Source: an uncultured Flavobacteriales bacterium (GTDB lineage: Bacteria; Bacteroidota; Bacteroidia; Flavobacteriales_D; CAJJDF01). Taken from it: a stretch of 64,000 bases of DNA. The stretch spans positions 1 through 64,000 of the forward strand of contig CAKZNB010000047.1 in NCBI GenBank assembly GCA_937129365.1. Reading direction: 5' to 3'. A program made the position numbers and the translations under genes. Under the pieces are notes generated by a model. That model saw only the letters and a list, made by a program, of their open reading frames with translations. It had not been told where the DNA came from and did no database searches. The first letter of the stretch is position 1. Every line of letters begins with the position of its first letter. Shown here piece after piece: positions 9,619 to 17,583 of this stretch.

Positions 9619-11565
9619 TTAGTCAACTAATGTTCTTAAATAGGTCTCTTTAAAAGAAATTAAAAACTGGGCGCCATTATTATACGAATATTCAGCTTTT
9701 CCATGAAGTTGTTTAGCCAATCGCCTTACTAATCTCAACCCCATGGTCTCTGATTTAGCAATTTCTATCTCTGCAGGCAATCCAGGTCCATTATCTGTAA
9801 TGGAAAGCACTTTGTTTTCTTCGTTTTTCCCAGAAAGTGAAATCTCAAGTGTATTCTCGTTTTCGTTCAAACCATATTTAAAGGTATTGGTTATGAGTTC
9901 ATTTACAATCAGCCCAATGGGAATGGCTGTATCGATATCTAAACTGTAATCAGGGTCAACCTGCATATTCACTTCCAACTTATGAGAAGTGGAAAAAGTA
10001 TTCTGAATTTCATTCACCAGTTCTTCCAAGTAATCTTTCAGGTTAATGTATAGATCGTCATTTTGATATAGTCTCTGATGAATAAGTGCCATAGATTTCA
10101 CTCTACTTCTACTTTCATTTACAAGTTGTCGATTTTGTTCGCTTTCATTTTGTTTAAGCTGAATTTCGAGAAGGCTAGATATTATTTGAAAATTGTTTTT
10201 TACCCTATGATGAATCTCTTTTAAAAAATAGCCTTTTTCTTGATCACTTTTTTCGAGAAGTTCTCTTTGTTTTTCAATTTCTGCATTTTGTTTTTCTAAC
10301 AAGAAACTTCTTTTTCTCTTCATTATATATGCAACAATAGAAATGAGCATTAATGCTAAAGACAGAATTGCCAAAATGATGTACAATTGAGTTTTCTCTT
10401 TTTGTTGTTGTATTTCTTTTTCTTTTTCTGCTCTTATTGTTCTTGTTTTATAACTAGCTAAAGATTCTGATAAATCTTTTGCATAAATCTTCTTTGTTAT
10501 ACTTATACACTGACGCATTAATTTCAATGCAGTGTCTTTTTCATCAAAATTTTCAAGAGCATTACTTGATTCCCATAATATAAAAAAATAATCATTATCA
10601 TTTAATACCGGTTTACTTTGATCCTTTATTTTTCTAACAAATGATTTGATGTTGTCTACTTTAAACTTTTCAAAAATCTGTTTTACATATTTTGAATCTG
10701 GATTGGTATACCTCAAGAATTTTGCGTAATAAGCATATGATGCAATTTTACTGTTTGGATTTTGAAATAAAACTTCCAATAAATTAAATACTCTTTCTTC
10801 CTCACCTCCCTTGTAAATTAGAGCATCAATAAGATGCATTAAGTTAGCCTCATAATATTCACTTTTCTTCTCATGATTAGCTTCCAGCTCTATAGCTTTT
10901 TCTGAAATTTCAATATACTCATCTAATTTTCTCTTAGATATTAAAAATTCAGATTTATAGTACATCCCAATTATTATTAAATTGGTATCTTTTAATCTCT
11001 TTCCTTCATTTATTATACTCTCAGAAAGTGAGTCCCCCTTTTCCATATCTTTTTCGATAAGAGTTATAATAATATCGTGGGTTTTGATTAATGATTTTGA
11101 TTTTTGTACTTCAATTAAATCCTCATTAAATTTATTGATATAAGCAGCTAGGTTTTCTTGCTCTATATTTGATTCATCAATTAATCCTTCATTTAGCAAT
11201 CTGGTAATTTGAGTCCAACAAGTTTTTATATAATTGTAATTAAATCCATCAGTAATTTCTGGTGTTTTTACTTTTTCTTTAAAAAAATCATAAATATTAA
11301 GGTGATTTAAATCTTGTTTCGTATTTAATTTTGAAAAAAGAATTTCATGTTCTTCATAAGAAAGCTCATTTCCCTCTATTGCTTTTTTGAGAGTTGCAAA
11401 ATATTCTGAATCAGTAATTGTAGACACATTTATATAATATGAAGCCGAATCGCTATTTTGAGAAAGTAGAAATCTTTCTGCCTTTGCAAGATTTGAGTTT
11501 AATTGTCCAAAACTAGAAAAACTAGAAAAACTAGAAAACAACAATAAGAACATTAAATACCTCAT
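9619..11565 (-). CDS. TPR-containing sensor histidine kinase (HisKA_2 type)
   Basis: I place the start at the ATG at 11565, because it gives a signal peptide (MRYLMFLLLF, then three SSF units, cleaved near FGQ) and leaves a 10-nt gap after the upstream regulator. The frame extends further to 11655, but that would run into the regulator. The product is 648 residues: a helical, TPR-like sensor region to about 390, one membrane helix at about 393-412, a coiled coil, an H-box EIHHRVKNNFQ around residue 451, an N-box NELITNTFKYG around 556, and ATP-lid motifs DNGPGLP and GLRLVRRLA. The HHRVKNN H-box is typical of HisKA_2 kinases. It forms an operon with the LytTR regulator and probably phosphorylates it. 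Confidence 0.88.
   Translation of the reverse strand: MRYLMFLLLFSSFSSFSSFGQLNSNLAKAERFLLSQNSDSASYYINVSTITDSEYFATLKKAIEGNELSYEEHEILFSKLNTKQDLNHLNIYDFFKEKVKTPEITDGFNYNYIKTCWTQITRLLNEGLIDESNIEQENLAAYINKFNEDLIEVQKSKSLIKTHDIIITLIEKDMEKGDSLSESIINEGKRLKDTNLIIIGMYYKSEFLISKRKLDEYIEISEKAIELEANHEKKSEYYEANLMHLIDALIYKGGEEERVFNLLEVLFQNPNSKIASYAYYAKFLRYTNPDSKYVKQIFEKFKVDNIKSFVRKIKDQSKPVLNDNDYFFILWESSNALENFDEKDTALKLMRQCISITKKIYAKDLSESLASYKTRTIRAEKEKEIQQQKEKTQLYIILAILSLALMLISIVAYIMKRKRSFLLEKQNAEIEKQRELLEKSDQEKGYFLKEIHHRVKNNFQIISSLLEIQLKQNESEQNRQLVNESRSRVKSMALIHQRLYQNDDLYINLKDYLEELVNEIQNTFSTSHKLEVNMQVDPDYSLDIDTAIPIGLIVNELITNTFKYGLNENENTLEISLSGKNEENKVLSITDNGPGLPAEIEIAKSETMGLRLVRRLAKQLHGKAEYSYNNGAQFLISFKETYLRTLVD
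11513..11538 (-). repeat. Three tandem copies of a 9-nt repeat in a signal-peptide coding region
   Basis: CTAGAAAAA (plus-strand reading) occurs three times in a row, the third copy ending one base short of perfect. On the coding strand it gives SSF SSF SSF inside the kinase signal peptide. Because the unit is a multiple of three, slippage would lengthen or shorten the hydrophobic core without breaking the frame. Confidence 0.8.
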
Positions 11566-11575
11566 GAGTCTGTAT

Positions 11576-12301
11576 TTATGCTTTTTGGATTTGAGATAAT
11601 AATTCTTCTCTATACTTTTTTCCAATGGGTAATTCATTTCCGCCAACTTGAACATAAACCGAATTTATAGCTTCTAAAAAACTTAAGTTAACAATGTGGC
11701 TTCTATGAATTCTTTGAAAGTTTGACCCAATTTTACCTTCAAACTCATTGAGTGTTCCTCTCACAGTATATTTCTTTTTATTTTTTAGAAAAACATCTAC
11801 GTATACATTGTCACTTTTCATAAAAACAATATCACCGTAGTTTACTCGAATCAATTTTTGTTTGTCCTTAATAAATAAAGCATCTTTCAACACCTGCTTT
11901 TCAGTTTCAGAATTAATCCTATTTTTCTCTTGCTTTTTTTTAAGTGCCAATTCAATAGAAGCATATAATTCTTGTTTCGAAAATGGTTTTACTAAAAAAG
12001 CATCAGGCTCTACTTCAAGTGCCTCTCCCATAGTTACATTGTCAGAGTTTGATGTAAGGAAGATAAAAGGAGTTTTAATATTAGATTTAATGTAATTTCC
12101 TAAATCTATTCCTGTTTTATTGCCAGATAATTTTATATCAGCAATTATAATATCCGGTTTTTCATTTTTTATAATCTCAATTGCTTCCGAATAACTAATC
12201 GCTATTTCAGTTGTTTCGTATCCAAACTCTTGCAAATTTGAGGCAATGTCATCAGCTATGATAATTTCATCTTCTACTATTAATATTTTCGTTTTTGACA
12301 T
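11576..12301 (-). CDS. LytTR-family response regulator
   Basis: The product is 241 residues from the ATG at 12301. A TTG 9 nt upstream would add three residues but is a poorer choice. The receiver domain occupies residues 1-120, with acidic pocket VEDE (E10, D11), phosphoacceptor D55 in ADIKLSG and the conserved lysine in LVKPF. The C-terminal LytTR DNA-binding domain contains the DNVYVDVFLKNKKKYTVRGTL and RIHRSHIVNL segments. It is the first gene of an operon with the histidine kinase that starts 10 nt after its stop. Its target promoters are unknown; the giant surface protein gene just downstream on the same strand is an obvious candidate. Confidence 0.92.
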   Translation of the reverse strand: MSKTKILIVEDEIIIADDIASNLQEFGYETTEIAISYSEAIEIIKNEKPDIIIADIKLSGNKTGIDLGNYIKSNIKTPFIFLTSNSDNVTMGEALEVEPDAFLVKPFSKQELYASIELALKKKQEKNRINSETEKQVLKDALFIKDKQKLIRVNYGDIVFMKSDNVYVDVFLKNKKKYTVRGTLNEFEGKIGSNFQRIHRSHIVNLSFLEAINSVYVQVGGNELPIGKKYREELLSQIQKA

Positions 12302-12600
12302 ATCGGGCAAGAAAAATCAGTTTTCTCAAAGTTAATCATTGCATACTTTATTTCATACCAACTAAGCAAGCAATTGTTTTTTTAATCCTAAAAATGTTGT
12401 GAACTTTCGGTATATTGTTGTTAATAGCCAAATAATTGTTGTTTGAGTGATTTAATGAAATTTGTTTGCCACAAAAATAATTAAGATGGAATAGTAGTTG
12501 AAAAGGTGATTTATCAATTCTAATTTATATATATCAAATTTTGAATTGGATATTAAGAACATATAAAAATTGACAATCAACTGACTATAGCTTAACAAAT
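12302..12600. other. Intergenic region, no gene seen
   Basis: These 299 nt are strongly AT-rich, with no credible open frame, no tRNA and no clear hairpin apart from the terminator that follows at 12601. The region must hold the promoter of the LytTR regulator operon, which is read leftwards, but I see no convincing TAnnTTTG element for it. Confidence 0.5.
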
Positions 12601-12640
12601 AAAAAAAGCCTCTTTTGATGATTCAAAAGAGGCTTTTTTT
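12601..12640 (-). terminator. Rho-independent terminator of tRNA-Leu
   Basis: A 10-bp stem, GCCTCTTTTG (12608-12617) against CAAAAGAGGC (12624-12633), has a 6-nt loop and is flanked by seven A and seven T. It sits directly downstream of the tRNA on the minus strand and is symmetric enough to act in both directions. Confidence 0.85.
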
Positions 12641-12645
12641 ATTTG

Positions 12646-12726
12646 TACCCGAGGTCGGAATCGAACCGACACATCAAAGATATACGAGTTTGAGTCGTAC
12701 GCGTCTACCAGTTCCGCCACTCGGGC
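12646..12726 (-). tRNA. tRNA-Leu (anticodon CAA)
   Basis: The minus strand folds as a cloverleaf. The acceptor arm GCCCGAG pairs with CTCGGGT (first pair G-U), and a D-arm carries GGTAGACGC. The anticodon arm TACGA-CTCAAAC-TCGTA gives anticodon CAA, followed by a long variable arm and a T-arm GTCGG-TTCGATT-CCGAC. The long variable arm and anticodon identify tRNA-Leu reading UUG. No CCA is encoded (CAA follows the discriminator A), so CCA must be added after transcription. A terminator follows immediately. Confidence 0.95.
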
Positions 12727-12866
12727 ATTTTATGCTTCCACTCTGGTAGTTAATTTTGAAATATCAATAGTTACTTTTTCAAAATAAGCGGATGCAAATT
12801 TAAGTATACTTTTAACTTTCGCAACAAATTTCTTGTAAAAAAACAAGGCAATCCCAATAAAATCCT

Positions 12867-12874
12867 TAATTTTG
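12867..12874 (+). promoter_or_regulatory. -7 promoter element (TAATTTTG) for prs
   Basis: TAATTTTG matches the Bacteroidota housekeeping -7 consensus TAnnTTTG and ends 20 nt before the prs start codon. No convincing -33 TTTG is present at the usual spacing, so this rests on the -7 match and its position. Confidence 0.4.
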
Positions 12875-12894
12875 CAGTCCAATAAAGGGAAATT

Positions 12895-13827
12895 ATGTCT
12901 AACACAATTTTATTTTCGGGAAGTGCCCACAGAGAGTTTGCAGAAAAAATTGCTGCTCATAGAGGTATGGAACTTGGTAACGTAAAACTACAAAAGTTTA
13001 GCGATGGTGAGATTCAGGCTTCTTATGAAGAAACTGTTAGAGGTAAAGAAGTATACATTATTCAACCAACTATAAGCTCTGATAGCCTTATGGAAGTGAT
13101 GATAATGATTGATGCTGCGAAAAGAGCTTCGGCTGAAAAAATTGTAGCAGTGCTACCTTATTATGGATATGCACGACAAGATAGAAAAGATAGACCTAGA
13201 GTAGCAATTGGAGCAAAATTAGTAGCTAAAATGCTGGCAGCTGCTGGAGCTAAAAGGATTATGACCATGGATTTACATGCAGATCAAATTCAAGGATTTT
13301 TCTCTTTTCCAATTGATCATATGTTTGCAAGTTCGGTTTTTCTTCCCTATTTGGAAGAACAAAATATTCCTAACTTAACCATTGTTGCACCAGATACAGG
13401 AGCAACAAAAAGAGCAAACAATTACGCTAAGTATTTGAATGCAGATTTAGCAATTTGCTATAAGCAAAGAAAAGTAGCTAATGAAGTTTCTGAAATGACA
13501 TTGATAGGTGAAGTAGAAGGAAGAAACGTAATTATCATGGATGACATGATTGATACTGCTGGAACAATGTGCAAAGCTGCACAAATGATTGCTGATAGAG
13601 GAGCTTTATCTGTAAGTGCAATGTGTTCGCATGGTGTTCTTTCTGGACCAGCTTATGAAAGAATTGCTGATTCAGTGTTAAAAGAATTAATAATTACCGA
13701 TTCTATCCCTCTAAAAAAAGGGGAAGATACAAGTAAAATAAAAGTACTAAGCGTAGCAAAATTATTTGCAGACGTTATAACAAGAGTAGAAAAACATGAG
13801 TCGATTAGTACTCATTTTGTACAATAA
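12895..13827 (+). CDS. prs: Ribose-phosphate pyrophosphokinase
   Basis: PRPP synthetase makes 5-phosphoribosyl pyrophosphate from ribose 5-phosphate and ATP, feeding purine, pyrimidine, histidine, tryptophan and NAD synthesis in the cytoplasm. The product is 310 residues, the normal length. Visible motifs are the substrate loop PYYGYARQDRK, the DLHADQIQGFF segment, APDTGATKRA and the PRPP-binding loop VIIMDDMIDTAGTM. The ATG at 12895 directly precedes the conserved N-terminal strand. It is followed after 24 nt by rplY and then pth, a neighbourhood conserved in many bacteria, and the three are probably co-transcribed. Confidence 0.98.
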   Translation: MSNTILFSGSAHREFAEKIAAHRGMELGNVKLQKFSDGEIQASYEETVRGKEVYIIQPTISSDSLMEVMIMIDAAKRASAEKIVAVLPYYGYARQDRKDRPRVAIGAKLVAKMLAAAGAKRIMTMDLHADQIQGFFSFPIDHMFASSVFLPYLEEQNIPNLTIVAPDTGATKRANNYAKYLNADLAICYKQRKVANEVSEMTLIGEVEGRNVIIMDDMIDTAGTMCKAAQMIADRGALSVSAMCSHGVLSGPAYERIADSVLKELIITDSIPLKKGEDTSKIKVLSVAKLFADVITRVEKHESISTHFVQ

Positions 13828-13851
13828 AAAAACATAAATAAAAACAAACAA

Positions 13852-14490
13852 ATGAAAACAGTATCATTGAGCGGTTCTCTTAGAGAGAACGTAGGGAGTA
13901 AAGATGCAAAAACCCTAAGACAAGAAGGAAGAGTTCCTGGAGTAGTTTATGGAAACGGAGAAAATATCCATTTTCATGTTAAAGAAACTGAATTGAATAA
14001 ATTAGTTTTTACACCAGACGTAAACTTTATCGGAATTGAATTAGACGGAAAAGAGTACAAAGCAATTTTTAAAGAAATCCAATTTCATCCAGTAACAGAC
14101 AGAATCACACATTTTGATTTAATGGCGGTTGTTGAAGACAAATTAATTTCAATTGCATTACCAGTAAGATTAACAGGAAACTCTCCTGGTGTATTGAATG
14201 GTGGTAAATTAAGACAAAACTACAGAAAGCTTAAAGTTAGTGCTCTAGCTAAAGATCTTCCAGAATTTATTGAATTAGATATTAGTAAATTAAAAATTGG
14301 AATGGCAGTAAGATTAGGTGATATTGATATCCCTAACGTGACACTAATTGGTGACATGAAAGATGTAGCTGTAGCTGTGAAAACTGCAAGAAACGTAATT
14401 GAAGAAGAGGAAGAAGAATTAGTTGAAGGAGAAGAAGGAGCTGCTGAGGGAGCTGAAGGAGGAGCAACTGAAGAAGCTTCTGCTGAATAA
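13852..14490 (+). CDS. rplY: 50S ribosomal protein L25 / general stress protein Ctc
   Basis: This is the two-domain (TL5/Ctc) form of L25, which binds 5S rRNA. The product is 212 residues. The N-terminal L25 domain (about 1-90) includes LRQEGRVPGVVYG and ITHFDLMAV, the C-terminal beta domain runs from about 100 to 180, and the tail is strongly acidic (EEEEEELVEGEEG...). The acidic tail is common in Bacteroidota versions. It lies between prs and pth, with a 6-nt gap to pth. Confidence 0.96.
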   Translation: MKTVSLSGSLRENVGSKDAKTLRQEGRVPGVVYGNGENIHFHVKETELNKLVFTPDVNFIGIELDGKEYKAIFKEIQFHPVTDRITHFDLMAVVEDKLISIALPVRLTGNSPGVLNGGKLRQNYRKLKVSALAKDLPEFIELDISKLKIGMAVRLGDIDIPNVTLIGDMKDVAVAVKTARNVIEEEEEELVEGEEGAAEGAEGGATEEASAE

Positions 14491-14496
14491 ATTAAC

Positions 14497-15063
14497 ATGA
14501 AGTACCTAATTGTAGGACTGGGAAATATTGGTGATGAATATGCTAATACCCGTCATAACATAGGATTTAAAGTACTGGACGCTCTTATTGAGTCGTCCAG
14601 TTCTTGTTTTGAGACAGCTCGATACGGAGATGTTGCCAAAATAAAATTTAAAGGAAGAACCCTAATTCTTCTAAAACCTTCTACCTACATGAATCTAAGC
14701 GGGAAAGCTGTTGATTATTGGATGAAAGAAGAAAAAATAAGTCTTTCCAAAACTTTTATTATTACTGATGATTTGGCTCTCCCTTTTGGGAAGTTAAGAT
14801 TGAAAGGAAAAGGAAGCGATGGAGGTCACAATGGATTAAAGAGTTTGATTCAAATACTAAAAACTAGCCAATATGCTAGACTGAGGTTTGGAATTGGTGC
14901 TGAATTTTCTAGAGGGAAACAAATTAATTATGTACTTGGAGAATGGACGAAAGAAGAGGAAAAACAACTCCCTGAACTTATTGACTTATCAATAAAATAT
15001 ATTCAATCATTTACAACCATTGGTCTAAATAGAACTATGAATGATTTGAATAAAAATAAGTAG
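14497..15063 (+). CDS. pth: Peptidyl-tRNA hydrolase
   Basis: Pth releases tRNA from peptidyl-tRNA that drops off stalled ribosomes. The product is 188 residues, the normal length. The catalytic histidine is H20 in NTRHNIGF, the substrate-binding asparagine is in STYMNLSGKAV (N66), and the catalytic aspartate is in TDDLALPFG (D91/D92), followed by the SDGGHNGLKSL motif. The gene follows rplY by 6 nt and is the last of the prs-rplY-pth run. Confidence 0.97.
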   Translation: MKYLIVGLGNIGDEYANTRHNIGFKVLDALIESSSSCFETARYGDVAKIKFKGRTLILLKPSTYMNLSGKAVDYWMKEEKISLSKTFIITDDLALPFGKLRLKGKGSDGGHNGLKSLIQILKTSQYARLRFGIGAEFSRGKQINYVLGEWTKEEEKQLPELIDLSIKYIQSFTTIGLNRTMNDLNKNK

Positions 15064-15094
15064 AACAACTACAGTTAAAAAACACCAGATTTCC

Positions 15095-15102
15095 TATATT
15101 TG
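15095..15102 (+). promoter_or_regulatory. -7 promoter element (TATATTTG) for the glycosyltransferase pair
   Basis: TATATTTG matches TAnnTTTG and ends 26 nt before the ATG at 15129. It is the only such match in the 65-nt gap after pth, suggesting the two glycosyltransferases have their own promoter. Confidence 0.35.
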
Positions 15103-15128
15103 GAATACACAATTCGGATTCTGGTTGT

Positions 15129-16325
15129 ATGCCAACAAAAATTCTTCAAATCACTAATAAACCAGCATATCCATCTATTGATGGTGGTTGTTTGGGTATG
15201 GCAAAAATGAGTGGTTTCTATGACTCGAATCCTGACTTTAACATAGATATTCTAACTTTAGAAACATTCAAACATCCATTTGATAAAAAAGATTTTGATG
15301 AAAATCTTTCGGAAGAAGTTTCTATTTTTTCTGTAAAAATTGATACTAAGCCTACTGTTAGTGGTGCTGTTAAAGCGCTGGCCGCTAATAAATCTTATAA
15401 CCTCAGTCGTTTCAAATGTTCTGATTTTGAAAAAAAATTAATTGACATATTAAAGAGTAATAACTATGAGATAGTTCAGCTTGAAAATATTTTTGTAGCC
15501 CATTATATTGATTTAATAAGACAACACTCAGGAGCTAAAATAATTTTGAATTCGGCTAACATTGAGTATGAAATTTGGGAACGAATGTCCAAAAAATCAA
15601 GCTGGGTAAAAAATCGATATTTTAGAATATTAGCAAAACAACTCAAAACAGAAGAGCAAGAGATTTGGCAAAAAGTAGATGGGATAATTTGTGCTACCAA
15701 CAAGGATAAAAAGCAAATTGCTAAGATAGTTAGTCCAGACAAACTAATAACAATTCCTTTTTATATAAATTTATCTAAGTATCAAGTTGACAGTGAGACC
15801 AATACAAAACCTTCATTTTTTCATATTGGTGCAATGGATTGGTTGCCAAATATTGAGGGGCTAGATTGGTTTATAAGCTCTGTATGGAATAAATTGAATA
15901 TAGATGCCATTTTCAATCTTGCTGGAAAGGATATGCCAACTAAATTTTTAGAACAAACCAACCCAACAGTTCGAGTTTCTGGCTTTGTAGATGATGCTAT
16001 CGATTATATGAAACAACATGATGTAATGGTCGTTCCGTTGCTTTCTGGAAGTGGAATAAGAGTGAAAATAATTGAGGCAATGGCACTTGGAAAATGTGTG
16101 ATTTCAACTAGTATTGGAGCTGAAGGAATACATTATGAAAATCAAAAAAACATCCTGATTGCTGATACAGAAAAAGAGTTTTCTTCCGTTATAAAATCTT
16201 TGGTTGATGGCCCAAACAAAATAAAATCTATTGGCTCAGAGGCTAGAAAACTTATTGAAAATGAATACGATATTTCTTTAATGAAAGATAAATTAACTTC
16301 ATTTTTGAATAACACAATAAACTAA
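15129..16325 (+). CDS. Glycosyltransferase family 4-like protein
   Basis: The product is 398 residues with the two-Rossmann GT-B layout. An N-terminal acceptor half starts KILQITNKPAYPSIDGG, and a C-terminal nucleotide-sugar half holds HIGAMDWLPNIEGLDWF, VRVSGFVDD and the donor-site stretch SGSGIRVKIIEAMALGKCVIST. The family transfers sugars from nucleotide donors to lipid-linked or surface glycans. Substrate cannot be told from sequence. It is followed 2 nt later by a second glycosyltransferase, so the pair probably acts on the same glycan, but no other polysaccharide genes (Wzx, Wzy, priming transferase) are nearby. Confidence 0.88.
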   Translation: MPTKILQITNKPAYPSIDGGCLGMAKMSGFYDSNPDFNIDILTLETFKHPFDKKDFDENLSEEVSIFSVKIDTKPTVSGAVKALAANKSYNLSRFKCSDFEKKLIDILKSNNYEIVQLENIFVAHYIDLIRQHSGAKIILNSANIEYEIWERMSKKSSWVKNRYFRILAKQLKTEEQEIWQKVDGIICATNKDKKQIAKIVSPDKLITIPFYINLSKYQVDSETNTKPSFFHIGAMDWLPNIEGLDWFISSVWNKLNIDAIFNLAGKDMPTKFLEQTNPTVRVSGFVDDAIDYMKQHDVMVVPLLSGSGIRVKIIEAMALGKCVISTSIGAEGIHYENQKNILIADTEKEFSSVIKSLVDGPNKIKSIGSEARKLIENEYDISLMKDKLTSFLNNTIN

Positions 16326-16327
16326 AC

Positions 16328-17503
16328 ATGAAAAAATTGATGGTGATAACTTCAAGATTTCCTTATCCGCTGGATAAAGGGGACAAATTGAGGGCTTATC
16401 ATCAGATAAAACAATTTTCAAAAAAAGCAGAAGTCCACTTAATTTCTCTTACAAATAAGTCAGTGGAAGACAGTTCTGTTAAAGAATTAAAGAAATTTTG
16501 TAAATCGGTAACCGTTTATAAACTGAATAAATTCCATTCCGTTTTTAATGTTTTCAAGGCTTTATTCAATAAAAAACCTTTTCAAGTAGCATTGTTTTAT
16601 AACCGTCCTATTCATAAAAAAATTCAGCAGCAAGTTCGCGATTTGAACCCTAATCATATTTATTGCCAGTTAGTTAGATGTGGAGAGTATGTAAAAAGTG
16701 AATTTGATATTCCTAAAACTATCGATTTTATGGATGTACTGTCAAAAGGAATTGAAAGACGAATTTCTTCATCCTCATTTTATCTAAAAAAAATACTTGA
16801 AATTGAAGCTGAAAGACTTAAAGTATATGAGCATATTATGTTCGAATATTTTGATAATCATTCTATCATATCAGCTCAAGATCAAGAATTAATCTACCAC
16901 ATAGAAAGAGAGGCTATTACTGTTATACCTAATGGGATTGATACTGATTTTTTTACTCCAAATTCTAATTCTGAAAAAAAATATACGTTACTTTTTAATG
17001 GAAACATGCAGTACCAACCCAATGTAAAAAGTGCTGTGTATATAGCAAATGAAATTTTGCCTATTTTACATAAAACCAACCCTGAAATAACCTTATTAAT
17101 TTCTGGTACATCACCGACTAAAGAAATACAAGATCTGGCAACCGAAAAAGTAACAGTTTCTGGATGGATGGATGACATAAGAGACGCCTACAATAGTTCA
17201 CAAATTTTTATTGCACCCATGCAAATTGGCACAGGGCTTCAAAATAAACTGTTGGAAGCTATGGCTATGAAAATGCCTTGCATCAGTTCCAAACTTGCTA
17301 ATAATGCCCTAAAAGCAACTCCTGAAAAAGAAATTCTTATCGGAAATAGTAGAGAAGAATATGCAAAATTAGTATTAGAGTTAATTGAAAACACCACCAA
17401 AAGAAAAACTCTTGAAGAAAATAGCTTTCGGTATGTAACTTCAAATTTTAATTGGGAATCCTCAACAAAAAAAATTATGGAGAAAATGGGGTTAACAAAC
17501 TAA
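16328..17503 (+). CDS. Glycosyltransferase, GT4-like (resembles the PEP-CTERM/EpsH1-associated sugar transferases)
   Basis: The product is 391 residues. The N-terminus SRFPYPLDKGDKLRAYHQIK is characteristic of the sugar transferases found near EpsH1/PEP-CTERM systems. The C-terminal half has VIPNGIDTDFF, FNGNMQYQPNVKSA, VSGWMDDIRDAYN and IGTGLQNKLLEAMAMKMPCI. It shares an operon with the preceding glycosyltransferase (2-nt gap). The acceptor is unknown. I see no exosortase or PEP-CTERM gene in the window, so the association is by sequence type only. Confidence 0.87.
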   Translation: MKKLMVITSRFPYPLDKGDKLRAYHQIKQFSKKAEVHLISLTNKSVEDSSVKELKKFCKSVTVYKLNKFHSVFNVFKALFNKKPFQVALFYNRPIHKKIQQQVRDLNPNHIYCQLVRCGEYVKSEFDIPKTIDFMDVLSKGIERRISSSSFYLKKILEIEAERLKVYEHIMFEYFDNHSIISAQDQELIYHIEREAITVIPNGIDTDFFTPNSNSEKKYTLLFNGNMQYQPNVKSAVYIANEILPILHKTNPEITLLISGTSPTKEIQDLATEKVTVSGWMDDIRDAYNSSQIFIAPMQIGTGLQNKLLEAMAMKMPCISSKLANNALKATPEKEILIGNSREEYAKLVLELIENTTKRKTLEENSFRYVTSNFNWESSTKKIMEKMGLTN

Positions 17504-17583
17504 ATAGGTAATTTGGTGGGTAAAAGTTACCCTTTCGTGTAACTGGTTAAGTTGAATAATAAAAAAATTGTACCTTAATTAAA

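Noticed and set aside
9411-9626. A 71-codon minus-strand frame between the kinase gene and the giant gene
   Set aside because: It overlaps the kinase end, has no protein-like composition or recognised motif, and covers the DnaA-box-like intergenic sequence.
12302-12600. Small RNA or riboswitch upstream of the LytTR operon
   Set aside because: No stable fold, conserved motif or own promoter and terminator could be recognised by eye.
15129-17503. Exosortase/PEP-CTERM locus
   Set aside because: Only the glycosyltransferase type resembles that system; no exosortase, PEP-CTERM protein or Eps export gene is present.
17504-17583. Terminator between the second glycosyltransferase and the TPR kinase (GGTGGGTAAAAGTTACCC hairpin)
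   Set aside because: The stem is short and lacks a T-run, so it is not supported as a terminator.
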